NCBI GenBank assembly: GCA_026413225.1
Contig: CM048554.1
Span: 73,896,463-73,960,462 of the forward strand
Source: Otis tarda
Taxonomy: Eukaryota; Chordata; Aves; Otidiformes; Otididae
Direction: 5' to 3'
Length of the DNA: 64,000 nucleotides
How positions within the stretch are numbered: position 1 is the stretch's first letter; every line of letters begins with the position of its first letter. The notes below the pieces were generated by a model. That model did no database searches. It was not told the origin of the DNA and saw nothing but the letters and a program-made list of their open reading frames with translations. Both the position numbers and the translations under genes were made by a program. Shown piece after piece: positions 36,686 to 49,712 of this stretch.

Positions 36686-39600
36686 GTAAGTCATTAAGTA
36701 GCTGCTTTCTTAATTAAAAATGAGCTCAGATTGTCTCGGGTTTTGCTTAAAGGGTCTGATTTCTTTCTTGTTCTTTTTTATTGTTCTTTTTTTTTTTCTA
36801 ATGTCTACTCACGTACAGAAAGACAGAAAGACTGTCTATTCTAGTACTGGTTTTCATTGTTCTTTCCTCCCCTTTGGAGAAGAGAGTAGGAAAATAGAGT
36901 TGCGGGTCATCCCTGTCAAAACACTTCTGTCTGTCCATTTGTATTCTAGGCACATTGGCACTTGTTTTCAGAGCAGAAATAAAACAGCATCCAGTAAAAA
37001 TGTCATTACAGTAGCTCATTTTTGTCTGTGTGCATCTGTGTGTTGACCTCTACTTTCAGCAAAACAGTTATGATGCATTTATATATCGTCTTTCTAAATT
37101 TATGAGCAAGCAATTAATGTGCTACAGTGGTAGTTAAAATTAAGTATGAGCCTGCAGAGTAGCTCGTCAAGTTTTGAATACTATTTCACTTGAAAGATTG
37201 CTTCAGGGTTTAAGAATTTTAACTATGCTAATTAGCCGGTATTTTCTGGAGTTGAATGTGCTAAATAAGTGGGTTTTCTCTGCAAGTGATTTCCAGGAGA
37301 ACAGTAGAAAATCCAGTAGAGGAAATCAAAGAGTATTTGCACTTTTGACCAGGCTGAGTTTTAACTGGCTATTGATAGTGCAACAGCAATGCTATAGACT
37401 GATGTTTCTGTCACCTTCAAAATGGCCTGGGATTGCCCTAGTAGGTGCTACACAAAGATAGGATGAAAAAAAAAAAAGCTATTTTGAAAGAATGAAACAA
37501 GACTTTGAGATTTCCAGAAGCTGGTAGACAGCTAATGTTCTCATAGTGCTCTTCTTTTAAATGATGGAAAATAATAGCTGAGTTCAAAATTGTGACACAA
37601 TGCTGTGTGAATACACCGTGCATGGACAGTGAATTGAAAACAGAGCTACCTAGTGTCCATTGCTAGGTAAAGTTGAGCTCTATCTGGGTGCCTCCTTCAG
37701 CTGCTTAAATCCACTCCAGAAGAAGAGGCAGACCACGTGCACTCAGCTAGGACCAAGTGCATTGCAAATTAAGCCCCAGAATTTATACCTTCTTTCCCCT
37801 AGTGGTCAAAGCATCGCTGGTGCTTCAGAGGTGAAAACTTTGGAGATAATGCGATTCTGTAAATGGAGGCAGAATTCCTTAGTGGTCCCTGCAAAAGTAT
37901 ATTTTATGCTCAGAGGCATGAAATCTAATTAACCTTATGCTATTATCTATGCTTGCAGATCTACAGAATTTACTGATGGCTATAAAATTATCTCGCCACA
38001 GTATTTGACTCACTGACCTCCTGCAGCAGTGAATTCCACCGGTTTCATATATAATGTTGCCAATGGCAGTAAAATGCAGTTTCATTCTCTTGCATTACCC
38101 AGTCTGAAAAATATCAGCCCTTTATTGGACTCATTATGAAAAACAGAAAGAAAGAAGCACTAGAAAGCACGAGACAGACAATTAACTGGAAATGTTCATC
38201 TAGGGCACAATCCAAACTTGTTGCATTTGTCAGTAAAAGGACACTGAGTGGCTTCGATAGACTTTGGAATAACTAATTGTTCAGGAAGAAATCCAGATTC
38301 ATTTATGCGTAATTTATGCTGATCCAATTTGAACAAGAGAGCTGGGGATGGCCCATGTTTAATAGCCTCAGATTAGGCTCTTCAACAGGAATGTTTTGAG
38401 TTTTCTTAGGCCTGTAGGGAAATTACCACTAGCTTATCTGATTCATTGAGTCATCAAGTCGGATGAGCTGAGCACTTCCCTCCAGGGGAGGCCACCATCC
38501 GTACTTCAGATCCTGAGTGCATGGAGCTATTTGGCATGTAGAAGCACACACATACTCTGTGTCTGGCAATTTTGAGAAGATCTGGACCAGTCTTTGAGTT
38601 GCCTGATTCTCTTGTTGGCAGTGTGGGGAGATTCTGCACCTGATTTCAACGCTCTGAAATGCTCCTGCTGGAACTAGGCTCATAATCTTTCACCACCGTG
38701 ACACCTACATTAGAAGCCAATTAGCAAGTATTCTGGATCAGGAGAGATATCATTGCTACTTGTCATTAAGATTGCCCAGACGTACTGTAGCTGTTTTGAC
38801 ATTAGTCAAAAATACAGTTCCCTGAGATTAATTGTTCTATGGTGTGTTTTCTCAAGAAGAATATTTGTGGAGTTTTACTGTAGCAGTTTGAGAAATTGCC
38901 TGTTTTGGGAGAGCAACTTCAGTGATATAATAAATGTCATATACACTTTCTTTGCAAAGGACTGTTATTTTAATGGAAAAATGACTCAAAGAATCAAAAA
39001 TACTAACATGTTGCAATATAAGAGTAAACAGTCACATCTGGGTATTCAACTACCAAGATCTGACAGCCTGCTTAATACCACCACTACCAAGATCTTTTAA
39101 AGGCTATTTTTTATTGTTTAGAGGGAGGAGAAGAAAGGGGAAAGAGTAAAAAAATTCAAATATAAAGTGTTGAGGAAGGACTTTTAGCAACATCCAATCT
39201 TTTCCCTTAGGGTAGAGGATATTTTAAGTATTTATTTACTTTTAAAGGAAACTACCCTGTTTGACAAGCTGTTGTGTTACACTGAAGGCAGTGCTAACTG
39301 TCTTTTTGAGCAAAAGAGATAAAATTAGTTGAGATGGGTCTGGAACTGCTGTTGTGGAATCCTTTTTGCTTGAAAACAAATAACAAATACACAGAAGGAG
39401 AGGGAAGAGAAGAACAGAGATAGTAATTGCAGTTTCTGTTTTCTTATGCTTCTAACTGCCGCATCGCTGCTGCAGAAGGACTGTCTCACCAGCCACACCA
39501 CAGTCTGACCAAACTGTACCACTGTCAAGTCAAGACGTTGCTTTCTGCTTGTTGTGTTTGGGTTTTTTATTTTTTTACAGGGAGGTTTGCATCAGTGTTG

Positions 39601-41272
39601 CAATGCTTCAGTCTTTGTAATCAAGTCAAGCTCTTATTCAGTACATGGCAGAGAGAAAGGAAAAGAAAAGAATGGAAACTTGGGAAAAGAAATAAGAGCT
39701 GGAACTCACTTCTCATCACACTTTCTAATTAGTCTGGAAGACTTAGCTAGAGCTCATGTGAACCCAGCAATGTCATCTAGGTTGTTTCTTCAGCTCTGTC
39801 TGGACAGGCTTTATCTCTCAGCATCTGGATAATCAAGGAAACAGCTAGTGGGTCAGCCAGGGGGATCAAACTTTGTCCCAACCATCCATTGTCCTAGAAT
39901 CAGTGTCAAATTAGAGACCTCAACAAGCAGTGATGGATGGAAAAACCATAAAGAAATAAATAATACTGTCCTGAAAGCAGGGTTTGAATAATATACAGTA
40001 AATGAGTGAGGGGCCACATGCTGAGAAACCAGAATAAATACTGAATACCTAAACAGCTATTAATGAGCATTGCCCATCTGGTATACTGGCTGAGGCAGGG
40101 ATCCTGTGAAAAATAATAGCATGTGGCCATATAATTTTAAAACCGTATCATACTACATATGCATAGCAAGCTCATATTAAAATTGCCTAGGCAACCTTTG
40201 TTCTTACATATCCTTAATTTAGGAGAGCATGGCTCCGCAAATTATTAATGGTATTTTTCCATAGGGCTTTGGAAGCTCTCGCTACAAACCAATTTCATCC
40301 TCAGTGTAATATTGGCCTGTATAATGACCAAAGTGCTGATTTGGGAGTGGAGGTGAGAGATTATTCAAGGTTCTATAGTAGCAAAATTTTAACATTTTTC
40401 TTACTGAATAATTTCTTGCATTCAGTGACATCAAATACAAGAAGGAAGCATTAGAGAAGTGGAAAATAGGTGTAATAATTGTTGGTGAATATAAAAGAAT
40501 AGCACAAAAACTCAGGGACAGAAGAAGAAACAGTAAGGTACAAAATGCGTTTCAGTGGGAGGACACATAAGTGATGATAAGAAAATAATTGCTGTAATGA
40601 TGCAATAAATGCATTTTAAAAAAACTTTTCTTGGCATTCTTTCTGTGCCTTGCTAACCATGCCTGATTCAGCCTTGGTCTTTCTGATTCTGTCCCAGGGA
40701 AAACAACAGGCACCTTCTAAAGAGGAAGGAAGATACTGAAAGGTGATGCCTAGAAGGCTGTTTTTCATCCCTTTTGCTCCTCTTCACTAAAAAGGCCAAC
40801 TCTGGACCAGCAGCTAATAAAATCAACACGAGAAGCACAGGAAATAATTCAGGCTAGAATAGGAAAAGTATTGGGAAGAGATGACTTAAATGAACTGGAT
40901 TTTCAGATCAAAATGACCAAATAAAATTAATCTCAGAATGTTTTAAAAATTGCCAGAGCAATCACAATGTAATCAGCAACATGGGAGGTGAGGCAAGGTT
41001 CAAGAAGCCCCAAGAATCACAGCATAGGCATATGCTTGAAAAGAGCAGAAGGGTGGCGTTAGGAGTTACTCAGCCAAATCTCAGCAAAAAAAAAAAAAAC
41101 CTAGAATAAATCATCAAACTGTTTGAAAACAATTTAATCACTGGCAGAGTAAAATAGAAATTGAAAGATGCACAAATCACACCACGTTGTGAAAGGAGCA
41201 TGTCTGCCTTACACAGAAAACTTGCTTTAAGAGATACCCTCTTTTTAAAAATACCTCTTATTTTACTTGCAG
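36686..41272 (+). other. HS3ST5: HS3ST5 intron between the two coding exons
   Basis: The intron is 4,587 bp, begins GTAAGT and ends TTTTACTTGCAG, and interrupts codon 36 after its second base (phase 2). It is AT-rich and has no supported gene. It contains an old CR1 fragment near 40735-41050. The open frames in it (for example 38753-39100 and 39427-39732) lack any recognisable domain and are consistent with chance. Confidence 0.85.
40735..41050 (+). mobile_element. Old CR1 fragment in the HS3ST5 intron (pre-RT region)
   Basis: The stretch contains TTTTGCTCCTCTTCACTAAAAAGGCCAACTCTGGACCAGCAGCTAATAAAATCAACACGAGAAG, then AGGCTAGAATAGG, AGATGACTTAAATGAACTGGAT and CATGGGAGGTGAGG. This order resembles the region just upstream of the RT domain of older bird CR1 elements. 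It is heavily mutated, and its ends are uncertain. It ends about 220 bases before the catalytic exon of HS3ST5. Confidence 0.55.
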
Positions 41273-42203
41273 ACTGCAGCCCCTCTGCCCCATCGATGGT
41301 CGATTTGGACACCGTGGCCAGGACGAAATCCCGCTGCGAGCTCTGCAGTTCAAGCGAGGGCTGCTCCATGAGTTCAGAAAGGGCAATGCCACCAAGGAAC
41401 AAATACAACTGCACAATCTGGTTCAGCAGCTTCCCAAGGCCATTATCATTGGGGTGCGGAAAGGAGGCACACGAGCACTGCTGGAGATGCTGAACCTTCA
41501 CCCCGCAGTGGTCAAAGCTTCTCAAGAGATTCACTTCTTTGACAATGATGAGAACTATGCCAAGGGGATTGAGTGGTACCGGAAAAAAATGCCTTTTTCT
41601 TACCCTCATCAAATAACAATTGAGAAAAGTCCTGCGTATTTTATCACTGAGGAAGTACCTGAAAGGATTTACAAAATGAACTCATCTATCAAATTATTGA
41701 TCATTGTCAGGGAACCTACCACAAGAGCTATTTCTGATTATACTCAGGTGCTGGAAGGTAAGGAAAGAAAGAACAAAACTTACTACAAATTTGAGAAGCT
41801 GGCTATCGATCCTAATACCTGCGAAGTGAACACCAAGTATAAGGCAGTGAGAACCAGCATCTACACAAAACATCTGGAGAGATGGTTAAAATACTTCCCA
41901 ATTGAGCAGTTTCATATCGTGGACGGAGACCGGCTCATCACAGAACCACTGCCAGAACTCCAGCTGGTCGAGAAGTTCCTAAATCTTCCTCCAAGGATAA
42001 GTCAGTACAATTTATACTTCAATGCCACCAGAGGGTTTTACTGCTTGCGATTTAACATTGTCTTTAACAAGTGCCTGGCGGGTAGCAAGGGACGCATCCA
42101 TCCAGAGGTGGATACCTCTGTCATTACCAAATTGCGCAAGTTCTTTCATCCTTTTAATCAAAAATTTTACCAGATAACTGGGAGGACATTTAACTGGCCC
42201 TAA
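41273..42203 (+). CDS. HS3ST5: HS3ST5 coding exon 2: stem and sulfotransferase domain
   Basis: This exon encodes residues 36-345 of HS3ST5, which moves sulfate from PAPS to the 3-OH of glucosamine in heparan sulfate in the Golgi lumen. The acceptor is TTTTACTTGCAG (AG at 41271-41272). The stem runs to about residue 90 and includes sequon N74-A-T. The sulfotransferase domain follows. The 5'-phosphosulfate loop VRKGGTR is at 97-103 (the GTG at 41454 is this internal Val, not a start). The catalytic Glu is E121 in QEIHFFD, and the substrate-side motif IEKSPAYF is near 152-159. The 3'-phosphate site is R182 and S190 in VREPTTRAISDYTQ. C293 and C303 fit the conserved disulfide loop, followed by KGRIHP. 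Further sequons are N172, N203 and N286. The stop is TAA at 42201-42203. Total length is 345 residues, against 346 for the human protein. HS3ST1 is less likely because the residues flanking each motif and the EGKERKNKTYYKFEK segment are those of isoform 5. No frameshift or lost key residue is seen. Confidence 0.96.
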
Positions 42204-42424
42204 ATTAAACTTCATACAACACTTTGTGTTGCACCTGAGACACGCAATAACTGTCTCTGCTAAAATATGCACTTTTCATAGACATGGCTATCAAAGTAAC
42301 TTTTTTCATGCATACGTGTACATATGCAGTGTGTGACCAAATATATGGTGGGATCAATTTTTTCTACAGAGTAGTAACTAACATAAATTTACTGTCAGCA
42401 TAGTCGCATCTTTTAAGATATAAT

Positions 42425-42430
42425 AATAAA
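42425..42430 (+). promoter_or_regulatory. HS3ST5: Candidate proximal poly(A) signal of HS3ST5
   Basis: This is a canonical AATAAA, 222 bases after the stop codon, inside TAATAATAAAGGG. Whether it is used cannot be told from sequence. Confidence 0.35.
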
Positions 42431-42966
42431 GGGAAAGGAAGTATTTAGGGACATAAAGTCAGACACGGTTAAAAGGGTCAGTGTTCCTCTCGCTTAGTGA
42501 AGTGTTTATGTGACATGCTTATTGATCTAAGCATAACGCTAGTCTATGCCATAAAAACTCATGTCAAAAGTCTGTGAAGCTGTGAGAAAGCATAATCTTC
42601 AGGCTATATTTGGTATGTATATTGCTAAAGGAATACTGACACTTTAAATACAGTGCTGAATTTTTACAATGAGAGTGGATAGTACTATTTTCTTATTATT
42701 TGAAATTAATAACTTATCTCATAAAAACGACATTGTTTCAGAGTTCCTGTGGTGAGTTTGCACTATTGTTTTACTGTATGGAACATAGTGTCACTTGTAG
42801 CATGTCAATCATGTGTCAAAAAAAGGTCTAATAATTTTTTCTTCTATGCTTGTGTGTCGACAAAGCTAAACATCGTGTACATAGTGTAAAATGTTTGTAA
42901 ATACTGGTTTCACACTAAGTAATTCTATTTTGTAAACTGAATATGGCTATTTAATTTATTGTGAAA

Positions 42967-43006
42967 ATTAAATTTATTGTGGTATTTAAAAATGGAATGG
43001 ATTAAA
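42967..43006 (+). promoter_or_regulatory. HS3ST5: Candidate distal poly(A) signals of HS3ST5
   Basis: Two ATTAAA hexamers (42967-42972 and 43001-43006) lie about 34 bp apart. They are followed by a TATGTGCAACAGCTTTTT stretch that could serve as the downstream element. ATTAAA is the commonest variant of the poly(A) signal. Confidence 0.35.
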
Positions 43007-43640
43007 ATTACCTATATGTGCAACAGCTTTTTACCTTTCCTTGATGTACATCATTGTGGTCCCTTAGGCCAAACAAATCATGTGCAAATGTGTGAGAGTG
43101 AGCTGCATGTGTAAACGTGGTTTCTAGGCAGCTGAGAAAACTGATACACGCAGTAAAGCTGAGTTTATTAAAAAACTCATCCATCTGGGAATCTGGTGTA
43201 ATACACACCTATTACTGTTCTCTTGCAGCACTTTGCTGTAATTAATTCAGTTGCAATAGCCCATGAGGTAAAAGAATGACTGCAAAAGATAACTGTAACC
43301 AAGTATATCAGAAGAGCAGAGCTGCCATTAAAACCAAAACAACAGACAGACAAGATTAGAAGAAGACACAGAGATTTCATCTCTGAAAGCTGGTGATGTT
43401 TCAGAAGTCAAGGAAAACAGATGTGATACCTCTGCTTTTATCTGGTAACATATGCAACTGCTCCAAACAACCAACCACAGTGTTGTTATTCCTGCTATAA
43501 ACATATAGCTTTTGTTTCCATTCAGTAAGTGACAAGAAACTAGTTCAGGAAATTACTATTTTCATGCATTATACATTGTATGGCGCTTAAAGATTCACAA
43601 GACAAAGAAAAAAAAACAATTGAAAAATGTCTTTTAGAAT

Positions 43641-43665
43641 AAGAAAAAAGAAAGAAAGAAAGAAA
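43641..43665. repeat. (AAAG)n purine microsatellite
   Basis: A run of AAAG/GAAA units with one long A stretch. Simple sequence. Confidence 0.8.
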
Positions 43666-45341
43666 TACAAACAACTAAGCACTTTAAAACTAACATCTAG
43701 AGATTGATTGGGACACAGATTTTGGAAGGTATCCAGAATATCTGAATATTCTGAGTTATGGTAGCAGAGTAGCTGGTAGTTCAGATTATAATAAGATCAA
43801 GTTTTCCCTGTGGGCTGCTTGTCTTGCTCAGTGATTTGGAAGCATTGGTTTTCTAAATAAGTGATTTTTAAATCTCTTGTGAGGGATTGCTACTTGTCTT
43901 GCTGTATTTTTAATCATATGTGCTAGCATTGTGAGCGATGTGCCCTTTCTTCATGCTGCTTCGGAGCCTTGCCAACACAACACGGTAGAGCATATGTGAA
44001 ATTTTCTGCAGTAGCTACAATACTACCCACTGTTTTCCTTTATGAGAGCCATTTATCCTGCCCACGTCCAGACACAAAGGCTGAGAGATTTAACTCACCT
44101 AATAGTGTTCAAAGAGGAGATTTTCTCCAATTCAACATTTGCGCAATCTTCAGGTGAGCAGACAGATTGCAGACGGCTTTGGGTGATACTACTGGATTCA
44201 TATAGTCCTGGCTGCAAACTACAGGACTGCGATATATTTTCAATGAAAGGGACAAATTAGGCCAAAGTTACCTCTAAGCATGACATCTGCATTTGAAATT
44301 AATCTCTCTCTGCATTGATCAGAAAAATCACAGAGACTGATCTAACAGGCACGACTACATATATTCCTGTTAAAGTCAGCTGGCTTAACTCTAGCTTATC
44401 ATCTGCCATTTTGGAGACACATGGATAAATTTAGGCAATATCTCAGACAAATCTGGTTCAAAAAAAAGCACAGAGGAATAGTCAGGAATAGCAGGAGAGG
44501 AAAAAGGATTCAGAGGCAATGTATTAAGAAGCCTAAAAAAGCAGGAGGCTGATTCACTTTCAGTGCCTTCAGTGCAATGTCAAGTCTTTTTGACATTACC
44601 TAGTGAACAGAAAATTTCAAAACTAGCTCTTAATACATAGATCCAACACACCACCCAAAGCACACTCCTAGGTTAATGGGGATTTTGATGCACCATTCAT
44701 AACCAGTTTGACAAGTCCTGACCTTATGCTATTTACCTCTTCAGGAGCAATTTGTGAATAATTCATTTCAGCCTCTCTGCTTTGCTTCCCAAATCCTGAG
44801 TGAATCATTTCTATTCAAATTGATCGTGAGTATTCAGACTGGGAAGAGCGCTTGTAGCTTGAGTTTCTCATTGCAGAGTCATGCACAGCTATATGAAGTT
44901 GCAGCTGTTAACTTATGGCATTCATGTTCTCCAAAGACACTGCATCTTTCATATTTTCTATACAATAAAATCGCAGGCTTCACAGCTCTGATAAATGTTT
45001 GGATTAAAACTGCTAATATTTCTATGCATTTTTATCAGATTATCCCAGCTGCTATTTAAACTACATAGAACAACAATTTGCAGCATAAAAGAATATCAGA
45101 GATGAATTTGAAATTGTATTTTCAGAAATCAGTATATAGGTAGATAAAGGACTGACATTTGGAGATCAGTGATTCATTTACTATTAACCCACTATACTGC
45201 CTTTTCTTAAGGAAAGCAAATAAGCACGATGACAATGTATTTGCCCTATTTTAATGGATTTTTTTTTTTGCCATGATGTCTAAGAACACAAGAGACAACG
45301 TTTTTAGCCACATATGTCAATATACTAGTCCAAGATTTTTA

Positions 45342-45571
45342 AGAGGCAATGGGCACAAACTGAAACACAGAGGCATCATCTGAACATTAGGAAAAACTTT
45401 TTTACTGTGAGGCTGACTAAGCACTGGCACAGGTTGTCCAGAGAGGCTGTAGTGTCTCCATCATCGGAGATATTCAAAAGCAATCTGGTCATGGGCCTGG
45501 GCAACTGGCTGTAGGTGTCTCTGCTTGATCAGAGGACTGGAAACCCCTTCCAACCTCAACAATTCTGTGAA
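45342..45571 (+). mobile_element. Old CR1 3' tail fragment
   Basis: The sequence runs AGAGGCAATGGGCACAAACTGAAACAC, then CATCTGAACATTAGGAAAAACTTTTTTACTGTGAGG, GCACTGGCACAGGTTGTCCAGAGAGG and GGAGATATTCAAAAGCAATCTGG, and ends CCCCTTCCAACCTCAACAATTCTGTGA. This is the coding end and 3' UTR of a CR1 subfamily older than the others here, with an ATTCTGTG rather than ATTCTATG ending. Confidence 0.9.
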
Positions 45572-48500
45572 TATCTCCCTCTACCATTAGAGTTCTTAAG
45601 TATTGCCCACCAGTTCAGTGTTACTTAGGCCTCAGAGAAGGTCCAAGTCCAGTGTCGCAAGTCAGTTCAAACACTGTTCAGACCTAAGCTGTGGAAGCAC
45701 TACTGTGCACATGTTTACTCCCTGGCTACCTGATCTTACTCATATTGGGAACCTCTGCAACTTATTGGAATCCTCTGATTGGAGAAGGTAAGGAAGTAAC
45801 TTAGAGAAATTTTTCTTTTTCACATGCTGGATGACCCCAGCAGTGATGTTGGGTGTAGTAATTCAAGGTTCATACAAGGTAAACTTCCAGTAAAGATAAT
45901 TTAGTGAAACTCTTTATGAAAAGCTCACAGTGAGAGATGTCTCTTTCATGGCATTCTCTACAGCAAGATACGGAGGGATATCCGTAAACTTGGGCAACAG
46001 AGCCATTAAAATTTGCTTAATTGATGCCTATTATTTAAATTCTCTGCAGTTCCAAATTACATTAGCATCTGCTTATACTGGACATGTGCCTTAGGGATAT
46101 ATCCAGAACATGTGGGCTGCTGAGTGAATATAGAAGATTCATGTCTGAATACATGTGGTAAAGATTTAACTTATATTGCTTCTCTTTTTTGATTTGAGTT
46201 ATATGTGAGACCAAAGTGTAGATCATAATTTGAAGAAAACAAAAGTTCAATCAACCCACAAACACAAGACAATAAAGTTTTGGAGAAACTTCCTTTCTCT
46301 GTCCCCAATATAGACTCCTTGATACTAATAAGACTTGTTGAAATCATTATTTAGCGAGCTATGTCTATTTTACTCTGAATAATCAAATGTTAGCAATAGT
46401 GAGAGAATAAAGCTCCTATAAAATTACTGGGAGCTGGGTTGTGTGAAGCTTTCAAATGACGCATTCATAACAAATGAGACTTCACTGCTTAAATGCTCCT
46501 GTACCTGTCCAGGTGGGAAGCTAAGAAATTTTATGAGTTTTAGGCTTTTTTTTTTAATTCCACAATTCTATTTCCAGGCATTTCCAGTTTGATGGAATAA
46601 ACTTATTGTTAAACTGGGGTACCTAAATCCCATGCTGAACTCATTGCATCCAGTTATTTTGCAGATGTGATTTCACACATTCAACTGATTTATCTCCTAT
46701 GAGGTAGGGTTGAGTGCTCTAGCAAAAGGTGTTTGCTTGCAGTTTAACTGATGTATCTCACCAAAGTTTCAGCAGTGCTAGAGACTGTTACAGCAATAGT
46801 ATATCACTAAAAAGAATTATCTGCATCCTTGGAGAAGGCGAAAGATAGAGCCATCACTGGAAGGGATTTTTAATACCCACTTGAAAAAGTTCAAGGCCCA
46901 GCTTCTCCTAAAGCAGCTAATGTTGGAGCAGAGATCATCCAGAAGCATAATTTGTTAATGACAATCTTACAAATCACTGCTGCTGTTTTTGGCACAATGA
47001 CTGAGAAGCCTACAGTGATCAGCAGGTTCACAAATGACCCTTCTTAACAAAGAAGAGGTCAGGAGCTGAATGTATCTCTTTCTTTTAAAATGGGATAAAA
47101 TGCTATTTATCTTCTGTGTAAAAATAGCTTTAGAAAACAGGTTTGTAGAATAAGCCTACAATCCCATGGCAGTTTAAATCAACTCAGCTGATCCCTGCCA
47201 AGGTCCCAACCTCCCTGCCCACACAATGTGCTCTTTTGCTCTCCCTTGCATTGACTCTCGTCCTTTTTCCACATGGAGCTGCTTCAGTTCACTATGCAAA
47301 CATAAAACTAACCTAGCCTAAAAAGGTGAGTAACATCACTAAAAATGTATGAGGTCAGAGCAAAGGTCTTTTCAAACCAGAATCTGTCACTACAAGTGGC
47401 CAATAGCTAATACCTCAGGAAGGACCTAAAGACAAGGAAAGCATTAACACATTTCCAGGCTCCAATGGTTTGCAGTCATTGGATGTCTTCAGCGGGAGAG
47501 GGCAGATGTAGCAGCACTGAGTTCCTTCCTCTTTTGTGTACTTACAGAGAAACACCTTGATCACACTGACAAGGTGTTCCCAAGCTGCACTCTAAAACTT
47601 CCTATGTTACCAATTTGCAAGAATAGATGTATAAAACTAATCAGAAAAGTTTGAGTAGTACCTTTAAAATCTGATGATGAATATAATGACATGGTAATAG
47701 AAGTCTTATTTTCCTTCCTAACTCACTTTGAAAATGTTGTGGCTTGTCTTATTAGTTTCTTAAAAAACCCACTACTTTAAACTTATTGGAGATCCCTGAG
47801 CAGAATTGGTCCTCAGATTTGTAAAAGACTGCAGAAACAAAATAAATTATGGTAAATTTTAATTTGTAAAGAGCTTGTTTGTAGAGAAAAGGACTTCACA
47901 TGAATGCTTTAAAGAGATTTTTAACAGTAACCTCAAACATTTTTTGTCATTGTACCTGTCCACTCCAAGGACACTGACTGGCTACTTGGTTACAGTCCTG
48001 TTAATATTCTACATCAGTGTCACTATTTAGAGTCTATCATGTAAGATTTACTTCAAAGAGGAGAAAAAAAAATTATTACAAAACCTTGGCAACATAGATC
48101 TAGTGACTCTCAGATTGCCTTAGAAGGATTTAATTTTGTTACTGAAGGCTCATACATATTACTGAAATAGCGATGTGCCCAGGCTAACCATCGTCACTAC
48201 CTGTAAGCAGATTTTTCCTTTGTTTATGAGTTTCTTCAAGATGCTTTATGTGTGATATTCCTTAGCACTCTTCTACCAGCTGATCAGCTCTGTATAATCT
48301 GTTCTTTAAAGCCTGATTTACCTTCTGACAACTTTGAGACAGATATAATAAACCCATCTTCAGAACTACCAGCTATCACTAACTGCTTTCACATTTATAG
48401 AGAAAAGATTTTCAATTCTTTCTGCGATGATAGTGCACTGATGAAAGTGTCAAGCCCTTAGAGAACATCCATGTGTTATCAATCTGGATACCAGCCTTTT

Positions 48501-49697
48501 TCCCGGGGGTTGGAATTGACAAGTGCAAGGAAAGTACAGAAAAGACTAGAACGCCATCGTCCATCTGCTGCACTGTGCTTGACATATGGTAAACAAGATT
48601 ACCTGCTGTTCTGAGATCCCTGTTAAAACTAGCAGTAGCATGACTTTAGGAGCTGATGTTGACCAAGATACCTGACTCTTTTTAGCTGATATCTAGCTTA
48701 CTTTCAACTCAACTTTGACTCCATTCAACTTCGTATCAGTTGCAAAGTTCTCTCTCATGGTGCGCAGTCATCCACAGCCCTCTTTGAAATGTATGTCTTG
48801 TGAGACAGAAAAAGAAACATCAGCAGAAGCTGTCACAATCTTTGCCCCTGTGACTGCAAAGAAAGATTGTGGCACAACAAATTTAATTCTGCTGATGTCC
48901 TTGTGATTCCTAGCTGATTCTCTGCAACAACTTCCAAAATAATCTCCCAGCAGCAGTGGTCACTACCTTAAAGCATTAATATTTCTGCAAAAATTTCCTG
49001 ATTATTGACTAGGATTCAGGCAAAATATGAAATATCTATATTTTTAACAGATTGCAGTCCTTTGATACGGTACATATACTGTACCAATAATGCACAGCAA
49101 ATCATAGGACATGACAAGGAAACAATGCTACTTTAAACCATCTAATGTTATGCCTCAGGCTGATTAAATAAACAAAAAGAAACATGCCAGACTCGTGCAC
49201 ATCTTACTCCTGGCCTTAATTGCAAACAACTGTTTTGTAATGTATGAGGCCTTTGCCATCCATTTCCTTGGCTGATTTTCTACTGATGAAAAACCTTCCA
49301 CTTCATTGAACTGTGAAGGCATCGTTTCTATTCCAAACCCATGGAGACAGAAGAATTAATTTACAATTCCCTACTATATGAAAAAAAGTTATAGTTATTT
49401 CATACGAGGTAGGACTAGCAGCAGCACTATTACTAACTTCATCTTCAGAAAATTGCTCCAGCTGTTACAAGCTCCTCAGTGTAGCTCCACTACAGGAGCT
49501 ACCTTTACAGGAACAGAAAAAAAAAAGCCCTTTTACTTTGGGTGGCTGTGGTGCATCACAGTGCCTTGCAAAGAAGCAGCCCAGACCTATAGGGTTGGTG
49601 AAGCAAAACCGTAATTTGTCTGAAAAAAGGAAAAGCACCACATTTGCTATGCATTGAAATGGCCAGCCTGCATCAAAGAAATAAAGGAAATGATAGC

Positions 49698-49712
49698 TTT
49701 TTTTTTTTTTTT
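49698..49712. repeat. T15 homopolymer
   Basis: A plain T run with no adjoining retrotransposon body that can be recognised. Confidence 0.8.

Larger units (their letters stand above)
42204..43010 (+). other. HS3ST5: HS3ST5 3' UTR (end estimated)
   Basis: The stretch after the stop codon is AT-rich, with no open frame and no repeat. It holds several candidate poly(A) signals: AATAAA at 42425-42430, ATTAAA at 42967-42972 and ATTAAA at 43001-43006. A GT-rich stretch follows the last of these. The end is an inference: it assumes use of the distal signals, and the proximal AATAAA would give a short UTR of about 240 bases. Confidence 0.5.

Noticed and set aside
41070..41612. 180-codon minus-strand open frame over the HS3ST5 catalytic exon
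   Set aside because: It is the antisense shadow of a strongly coding exon. It crosses the intron/exon boundary and has no recognisable domain.
41454..42203. HS3ST5 starting at the GTG at 41454
   Set aside because: The frame is open and homologous well upstream of it, to the acceptor at 41272. The GTG encodes the valine of the PAPS-binding loop, and a true ATG with a signal anchor exists in the upstream exon.
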